This document shows positions 56,457-64,000 of a stretch of 64,000 nucleotides of DNA, one piece after another. Source of the DNA: Eleusine coracana subsp. coracana (Eukaryota > Streptophyta > Magnoliopsida > Poales > Poaceae); the NCBI GenBank assembly GCA_032690845.1, contig CM064420.1, positions 64,716,707 to 64,780,706 on the forward strand, written 5' to 3'. The notes below the pieces were generated by a model. The model was not told where the DNA came from, ran no database searches, and worked only from the letters and a program-made list of their open reading frames with translations. A program made the translations under genes and the position numbers. Within the stretch, counting starts at the first letter, position 1. Each line of letters begins with the position of its first letter.

Positions 56457-59400
56457 AACATTTTAAAACTCTATCTATTTGTTTTTAACTATTATTTGAT
56501 TATTTTAAAAAAAAAATTGAAAATAAAAAACATCATAAAATCTTTTCTTATTTGAATTTTATAAAATATACATCGTGATCGTGTTTAGTATCGCGTGGCA
56601 TTATTGTAACATTTTCTATCCAATTGAAAATTTACTTATGTTACTAACTTTTTTCATGGATTGACCCCCAAATAATATTTTTTTCTATTTCACTACTTAT
56701 GAGTGGCTCTTCTTTATTACACTAACTTCCGCAAGCTCGCATTTTCCCATCGACGTTCAGCTTTTAAAGCTACTTTTCTTTCAATCTTCACCCTGCCTTG
56801 TCACTGTCATTACTGGACCAGGAGCTGAGTGTCCACACGTCATCGTCGCTACTTATCATGGTCGCTCCTCCATTGATTCATGAGCTGGGATTTGAGAAAT
56901 CAGAGGGAGGAGGGGATTTGCATCGCACACCGCAAAGGTCATGAGGAGCTTGCGGCAACACGAGAGTTGAGCTTGAAGCCCGTCTTTTTGGCTCAGCATC
57001 TTAACATCATCACCACCTCCGATGACAATGACACGTGCCCCTAGTTACGTCGGTCTTATTTGTCCAAGATCATCAACCTTCTCTTTATCGTTGCAGTCTT
57101 ACTTTTCTCCTTCCATCTTCTCTCACATGCATACTCCTAGTCAGGTGGTAATTTTTTATTAGACGTGTTTCTCTCTCTATACCTAGCCTAACAGAGGATC
57201 CCTCACATACATATAACTTCGTTATTGTCAGCTTTTCGATGGATGAAGAATGATCTTACATCAATTACAATAAAATAAGATAAAATTCATTTCAAATTTT
57301 GACTCTGCATCGCTCTCTTGTCTCTCCTACCTGCGACCAAACAATGCTCTAAAACAAACAACGCTACCAAATGACGGCAACCCAAATTCACTATCATCTG
57401 TCTCATACGTGCACATGCTGAAGCTCACGATGCAACCATGAAATGTGTTATGCATAATATCATGGTCGAGACAGAAGTCGTGTCATTTGTGACACTGCTA
57501 AGGTGGGATGCAACACATGTCGATGGGCTAGCCATATGGCAGCGCTGGTGCCTAAGCTTGAAGCGCGCTAGCTTGAACTCGTCGAGCGGAAGCGCTGCCA
57601 TCTTGTGATAAGAGTCCTCTGTCGATGCGGCTAAGGGAAGGAGTACAGGGTGAAAGCATGTGTCGTTGCGGCTGCACGTGCCCTGAGGCAGTAGTGGGGA
57701 CGACAATGAGAGTGCTGCCTATGCACTTGGTCTGACGTCGACTCGCACCAGTGCTGAACCATGGGATTTATATTCTTAAGTCTTTGTTGATATCAAATAG
57801 AGTTATATCTGAGAAGAACCAACAATTATCATATACTGCACTATGCATGGATTATGGGTCCTCCGCTGAGCTGGGACAAGAGAGATAAAGAATTGGAGTC
57901 CAATAAAAATAGAACCAGACGCATGTGTGGATGGGAACAACCTGATTAACCAGATCATTTTATTTTCTTTTCTTAATATTTGAATTTAAAAAAATATAAA
58001 CAGACTCAGACTCAACTTGTTTACAAGGCAGAATAACAGACAGGCGGACGCCACCTCAAATCATTAGTTGTAAAGACTAATGGGGCTTTTTGAACAATAA
58101 TGTTGGGTAACTTATAGACTTGTATGATGTATTTGCTTATCTAGGCTAATTTATTCATGCTAAATGTGGAGATTTTTTTTTCTATTCTATAACTATGGCG
58201 TTTTTATAACCTTTAAAAGTAAAAGTTATGACTCCTTTTGCTAATCAAATTAAGATAGTCGACAGTTATTTTTTGCAAAAAAAAGCAAGTCTAACAACAT
58301 GTTTACGGTAGAGCTACGCTAGGACGCGACGCACCACCTAGCGTCCTAGAACCTATGCGTCCATGCCGGCGAACATCGAGATGGGCCTGTCATGGCAACG
58401 CTAGCGCTCGTGCTTCAAGTGCGTCGGCACGACCTTCTCAAGCAGAGGGGAAATAAAAAATACCATCTTCTCACGGCAGTCCCGTGATGGCACGATAGTG
58501 GAACAGAGCGGGGCAGGGGAACGCGGTGTCTGCATGCACTCCAAGAAAGATGAGGAGAGCGCTGACTACATGCCTAGGCTACCATAGACCTGCGCTAGCA
58601 TGCATGCAAGAAGCTGCTTGGTTCTTCAATCGTATCATATTGCTGAGGACTTTTCAGTGGTGTTTTTATAGCTATCTCTACGGTGTCATGTGGCACTATT
58701 TACCTCTATATCACGGTGTTAGAATGGGGGCAGTCTACATCTACCTCCGATAGCAGTGGTGAGATATATCCATGTCTAAAGTCATCAATAGTTAGCTCTA
58801 TTTCTTTTCTCTACTCACATCGCTACTGCTCACCTTTCACACTAACTAGTCACTACTCTGACATGGTTAAAGTAAAGGGTAACATTGTGCATTACCAGCG
58901 TTGATTTTTGTGGGTCTTTATACTGCTGGAGTCGATTGCACCGAGCACCATAATGGATGTTCTAAGACTTCTTACCACCAGACTTTACGTTACGAAGATA
59001 AGGGATGCTTCGGCCTTTGTGATGGTATGAGAGAGAGAGAGAAAAAATTGTGAATTTAGGAGATTAAGATGCTCAACAAATCTCCTATCTCATCTCCTAT
59101 CCCTATACTTTTTAGGACATATCCTAAAAACCATCCCCTCTCTTTCAAAGAAAGATAAGAACAACCCCTCTCCTATCCTACATTTCTCTTCTTCCATGCA
59201 TGATTCCTATCACTATCATGCTTGTAGCACCGGATATCCATCACAATCATATATTTCTTCATGTGTTTATTTGAAACCATATCATATTTGAATTTAAATT
59301 TGAATATGAACTTATTACATTTGAATTTTAAATTATGAATATGAAATCTTGTAGAATCAGTTGTCTAAAATTGATTAATATTTAAATTATCATATACTGA

Positions 59401-60399
59401 GTGGAATTGAATAGTTTATATGCAAAAGTAAAGAGAAATGAAAGGAAAAAATATATAGGAGAGTTGTTTTAGAAGAAACATGAATTCATAAAAAAGAAAT
59501 AAGAAAAAATATAGAACAATGAACCCTAATAGTAAGTGCGGGCGCCTCCTTGCGGCAGCAAACAGACGCGGTATGGCGAGCTCCTCGGGGATGGTGGTTC
59601 GTGAACGCTCGTTGGTGGCGGGTGGGCAGCGACGGTCTCGTCGGGCGGACGCGGCACGACGGGCTGGTTGGACGGGTATTACGGTTCATGCGGTATCTCC
59701 TCCCTCTGTCCCTCGCCTTCCTCCTCTCTTAGGTGCTGAAGCATCCGTCCATCAGCGCCCATGCTCGGTTCTCTAGCTCCATAGACTTGGCAACTCTCCA
59801 ACTCCTCACGTGCCAGCACTATCTTTAGTTACGCTATTTCGTAAGTCGACTGAAAGCTTTTTTTCAATTAATAGTTTATTATTTTATATTTTAATTTTTT
59901 ATATAATTTTTTATATATGCCTCAAAATAATAATTAAAAATTACCTAAAAATTCAGCCAGCTCAAAATTAATAAGCACTTATGTTAGGGCACCTCATCTA
60001 CCGGAAAAAGTGTACTGTGTTTTTGGGAGTAACTTAAAAATTATTAGTAAGAAGTTTTCTTGTCTCCTTTAACAGTTTTTCCTAAAAATAGATCATTAAA
60101 ATTTTTGATTGATCCACGTCAATATTTGAGACCATAACAATATTAATTCCCTTCTAAATATAAGGATTGGAGCTCCCAATTTTCTCCCCATTTCTAGCTA
60201 CAAATGGAGAAAATTTAGAGAGAGAATAAATCTTTAAGTTATTTTAGGGAGCTGTTGAAGATAATTTTTTAGACTAAATCCTATTAATTCGATTTAGGGA
60301 GAGTTTTTGAGAAGTTTTTAGAGATGCACTAATCGCTGGATTAGCGAGGCCCGAACGCGCCATCCACCCTCAGCAGCAGTGCACTACACGTAGTTATCG
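56457..60399. other. Helitron interior and intergenic, no gene seen
   Basis: AT-rich with GC-rich patches at 57450-57720, 58310-58600 and 59530-59770. ORFs there (e.g. 57425-57706 -, 59519-59776 +) lack domain support. 60140-60330 resembles MITE sequence, without clear ends. Confidence 0.35.
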
Positions 60400-62086
60400 C
60401 ATATTATCACTCGCACCTTTTAGCTTCCCTTCCTTTCATCCTCCTCTTCCTCTCCCTGCCCCTCCGCGTCGTCTCTCCGCCGCTCGCCGGAGCACCGCCG
60501 CGGGCGTTCCACCGTTCCCTACTCCGCCCAGACGCCGCCGTTATAGAGGCCGGCTTCCCAGCTTGTGCTGCTCAGGAATCACAGAGCCAGCGCCGTACGT
60601 TGGGGACGCGGTGCGGATCCATGCGTGCGTCTTCGCCGGTAGCGGGCGCCCAAGGGGAATGTGGGTCCCCGTTTGAGGTCGTATCGGGCTGCGCGGCTGC
60701 GGCGAGAAGGGACGGTGAGTGATCTATGGGTTTGTGAAGTGGGAATCGGGAATTGGTGGAGCGTGTGCGCTCATGTTGGTGGTTGGGTTTGTTCGAAGAG
60801 GCTGGGTTTTGGTGGAGGCTCTTGATGGTTTGGTGTGGCCATTTGTGTACGAGATTTCGAAAACTGCTTAAGACGCTGAAATTTGCTTGGAGTTCCGGAC
60901 TCACTCGAACTAGGATTTTTGGGTGATTATTTTCTAGCGACCAAGTCTGCTCAATTGGCGTCGAATTGAGAGTGGTGTTACGATGACAAGCTAATCGTAC
61001 AGTGTTGATAGTTCCTCGTGGGAATTCTCTTCTAATCCTTTGGTTTTATTTCTGTTGAATATTGATTTCCAGACTGTTTGACTTGCACTGCTGCTGTGCC
61101 TGTAATTTTGGACTCTAATTTCCTAATTTCTCATGTGCGTGCTTGATTTCCTCTGTGTTTCGGCACCTCAATTCATATTGTTTCTCGTAATCTCACACCA
61201 CATGTGCTCCTGTTCCTTCACCGCGAATAATTTGCTTCTGATGGGGAAGACTGTTTATTGTTGTGGAACTTAACATAATTTGGGAAAATAATATTAAATT
61301 CGTTTTAGTTTTAAGGTGTCCCGAATTTGAACCGTTACATAGCTTTTGATCAAACACTGAATGGATCTGACCGTTTAAGTTGCTATTTTCTCCTCTGTTT
61401 CTGTATCATGCTTCTGCTATACTGTGTTGATAGGTCCCGTATGATGAAAAAGACCTAACTATTTAAGTGCTTAATCTATACTTATCTAATCGAACTGATT
61501 TGGAAGTGATGTGGTAAAGATTTCGACATGTGTGGGTGAATTTGACTGAAACCTTTTCATACGTCTTGTGATTGAGATGGCATTGGGCTGTTGGATTCCC
61601 GGGATCAACAGGAAAGTTTGACTTATTACTAGCATCCCACTAACAAGCATTTTGGGAATGGCCACCACAGTGGCTTTTATGGTGTGAACAAACTCTGTGG
61701 CTGCTCGCCTTATGTAGAATTCAGCCGTGACCTTATGTCATATAAAAACTGAGCTGGAAAAGGCACACATAATTAGTATGAATTACATATTTATATTTGT
61801 ACAAAATACACTCCTCTTTTTGGTAATATTCTGTTTACATGAGTTCACCAAAACCTTTTATGACTGCTTCACTTTAGTTAGGCATCTTACATTCCTGCAG
61901 CCCATTTGTTGTTGCAATTCAGTATTCAATGTGCACGATGTGATAAGTTCTAACAGGATGTAGTGGTATTTTTGCTGTTCACACAGATCAAGGAGGCCTA
62001 TACGTTGATCTGGGGATTGCAATGCATGGGTGGCTTTGGCCCATGTGCTTACAGTTTATAACCAAATGATCAATGTCCTCAGGACA
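60400..62086 (+). other. Probable 5' leader exon and first intron of JmjC gene
   Basis: A GC-rich block at about 60440-60713 ends with a good donor (ACG|GTGAGT at 60714), followed by intron-like T-rich sequence. This fits a 5' UTR exon of the downstream demethylase gene. The intervening exons are uncertain; an acceptor tcctcag lies at 62076-62082. Confidence 0.5.
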
Positions 62087-63940
62087 ATGACAGGGAGTGA
62101 TGGAGTTGCCCTGAAACCCGTATCATGCGGGACAAGGCTGCGCAGGAGTTTTGATGCATCACTGAGAGAGGGAGGGGGGGTCTATGAGAGACCCATTCTT
62201 GAAGCGCAGAGTGAAGAAGTTTGATCTTTCTAGTCTATATTGGATTGATGAGATTCCAGATTGTCCAGTGTTTTCTCCATCAGTTGAGGAGTTTGAGGAT
62301 CCAATGGTTTATCTCAGTAAAATTGCCCCTGTGGCTGAAAAATATGGTAACAATTGCTTCTCTCTCTCCTTTGTTTACATTCTTCTAGGTAAGAGATTAT
62401 AATGATTGTAGGGTGATAACTTATGTTTGACAATTCGAATGACTAGATTTACCACCAGAAGTGGCACCGGAACTTGTACCACTATCATCCCTAAACTACC
62501 AACTGGTCTGAAATGGCAAATTATTCAATTCTATGGACCTGCCAAGCATAGTAACAATTTTACAACTTTAGGTTCTCGGTTGCAATCTTCTCTAAAACAA
62601 ACAAAATCCTTTGGCCTTTCAAAGCTATGCCACATAAGTTTGCCCATGCAATAATATCTCTATAACTGAATTGTGCAGCCCCTCTGCCGAAGTATGTGTT
62701 ATTGATGTGCACTGATGTACTATGGAATTCTGATTCCGTGAGAATTATGTGCTTGCTGCAAAATAGCAGAGCCACCTTCGAATTCTCGACAACTTTTGTT
62801 CCTTGTGTTTAAGTAGGCCTTTGTGAATGTATATGAATTAGACTATTCAACTTTCAGGTATATGCAAGATTGTTTCACCTGTCTATGCTTCTGTACCTGC
62901 TGGCACTGTACTGATGAAGGAACAAGGTGGAATTAAGTTTAAAACCAGAGTTCAGCCTCTCCGTCTTGCTGGATGGTCGACGGATGATAAGTTAGCTTTC
63001 TTTATGAGTGCAAGGTTTGTTCGTCTATTGACATTATATTACTGCTTGAAAAGCAATTTTTCCATTCAATTGCATAATATTTTGTACAAATTATCAGGAA
63101 ATACACATTTCGAGAGTTTGAGAAGATAGCAAATAAAGAATTTGTTCGAAGATACTCTAGTGCTGCCTGTCTCCCACCAAGGTATATGGAAGAGGAATTT
63201 TGGCATGAAATAGCTTTCGGCAAAATCGAGTCTGTCGAGTATGCATGTGATATTGACGGTAGTGCGTTCTCTTCCTCTCCTAATGATCAACTTAGTAGAA
63301 GCAAATGGAATTTGAAGGTATTTCTTTGTGTCCCAGCTTTACAAACATATATATACTATATATAGTTAAAAAGAATTTCTGATGGAAACAGGAGGGGTGC
63401 CCTCAACTGATTAATATATTTTAATAACTTTAGTGTTAAAAAGGTGTACACTATATATAAACAGAAAAAGAGTAGAAGAGAGAAGAAGGAAAAACACCAA
63501 AGTATCCCAAAGGGCCACAGTTTGCTTTGTAGCCATTGACACATTTGCGATCTTAGACGTGGTTTGGCCCTATGGATAACCAGGGCAAATTCAGTTTGTA
63601 GTTTCTGCTTTGCCCTCACACCTATGCTTGCACCGCATTGCTTACTGCATTGATTGGATACAACGGACATCCATCTTCATATGATAAACATGATTCCATT
63701 TATCTTTCAGTCATTTAATTCTAGGGACTAACCTGTTTTTTCCATTACGTTGATTATTTGGTAAAGATGTGCGCACGCTCTGTGTTCCACATTCCTGCAG
63801 TTATATCTTGTGAAGATTTCCATCATGATGTATTGCTTTTTTGATCGTTTGGTTATCTTATCATTCGTGTTGGTTCCTTGATACAGAGATTCTCACAGTT
63901 GCCCAACTCTACACTACGTCTTCTCAGAGCAGCAGTTCCA
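62087..63940 (+). CDS. JmjN/JmjC histone lysine demethylase (JMJ706/JMJ13-like), 3' partial
   Basis: Exons: about 62083-62346, 62858-63014, 63098-63317, 63887-63940, continuing beyond the window. JmjN is clear (IPDCPVFSPSVEEFEDPMVY, then LSKIAPVAEKYGICKIV). The linker to JmjC reads VPAGTVLMKEQGGIKFKTRV, KYTFREFEKIANKEFVRRYS, EEEFWHEIAFGKIESVEYAC, SKWNLK and RFSQLPNSTLRLLRAAVP, very like rice JMJ706 as remembered. Such nuclear dioxygenases use Fe(II) and 2-oxoglutarate to demethylate histone H3; the JmjC metal-binding residues lie outside the window. The N-terminal segment (ALKPVSCGTRLRRSFD) and the conserved part (MRDPFLKRRVKKFD, ATG 62184) are in different frames, separated by a G7 tract (62174-62180). 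Either translation begins at 62184 or there is a frameshift. Confidence 0.9.
63385..63660 (-). mobile_element. LINE 3'-end fragment in JmjC-gene intron
   Basis: The minus strand encodes KLQTEFALVIHRAKPRLRSQ (about 63612-63553), the same terminal ORF2 motif as EFAMFIHRAK in the LINE at 25 kb. Only the last part of the element is present. It lies within the intron 63318-63886, opposite to the host gene. Confidence 0.65.
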
Positions 63941-64000
63941 GTAAGTAGACTATGATGATGAATTTTGATCCTTTCTTGTTGATTAATTCACATTTTCTTG

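Noticed and set aside
59519..59776. Short GC-rich ORF near 59.5 kb
   Set aside because: No domain, no promoter or splice context; at most a captured fragment.
1..64000. tRNA, rRNA or CRISPR arrays
   Set aside because: No tRNA boxes, rRNA sequence or regularly spaced repeat-spacer pattern seen by eye; CRISPR is not expected in a plant nuclear genome.

Overview
The window is nuclear DNA from a grass, most likely a panicoid. Genes are split by GT-AG and two GC-AG introns. Coding exons fall into an AT-rich and an extremely GC3-rich class, as in grasses. One gene matches the maize R2R3-MYB protein Zm1 as I recall it almost end to end. Intergenic DNA carries grass-type MITEs, hAT elements, Helitron-like ends and LINE 3' ends. 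The species cannot be fixed from the sequence alone.

Layout. 1-5.5 kb: two tandem RBR (RING-IBR-RING) E3 ubiquitin ligase genes on +; the first enters from the left edge, the second has an RWD domain but has lost zinc ligands. 5.7-9.0 kb: a 12-exon gene on - for a kinase-fold protein that looks catalytically dead. 9.7-10.6 kb: a frameshifted MKK10-like MAP kinase kinase pseudogene. 12.4-13.5 kb: a class III peroxidase on -. 15.1-17.4 kb: an hAT element with target-site duplication and a three-level nest of two MITEs and a LINE end. 18.2-19.4 kb: the Zm1-like MYB gene on -. 20.4-25.7 kb: three elements separated by (TA)n tracts, then a truncated LINE. 26-34 kb: gene-poor, with a tandem duplication, a second hAT element and a MITE. 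34.2-39.5 kb: an oligopeptide transporter (OPT) gene on -. 42.2-44.8 kb: a six-unit polyubiquitin gene on - with a 5' UTR intron. 49.1-51.0 kb: a xyloglucan endotransglucosylase/hydrolase (XTH) gene on +. 51-60 kb: repeats and intergenic DNA. 60.4-64 kb: the 5' part of a JmjN/JmjC histone demethylase gene on +, running off the right edge.

The genes are independent single-transcript units; there is no operon or cluster logic. Loose themes are ubiquitin signalling (two RBR ligases, polyubiquitin) and cell wall or stress (peroxidase, XTH, MYB). I found no clearly new multi-gene system. The most notable points are the degenerating RBR copy, a P38L substitution in one ubiquitin unit, a possible frameshift in a G7 tract of the demethylase gene, the pseudokinase active site, and the chain of elements joined by TA microsatellites.
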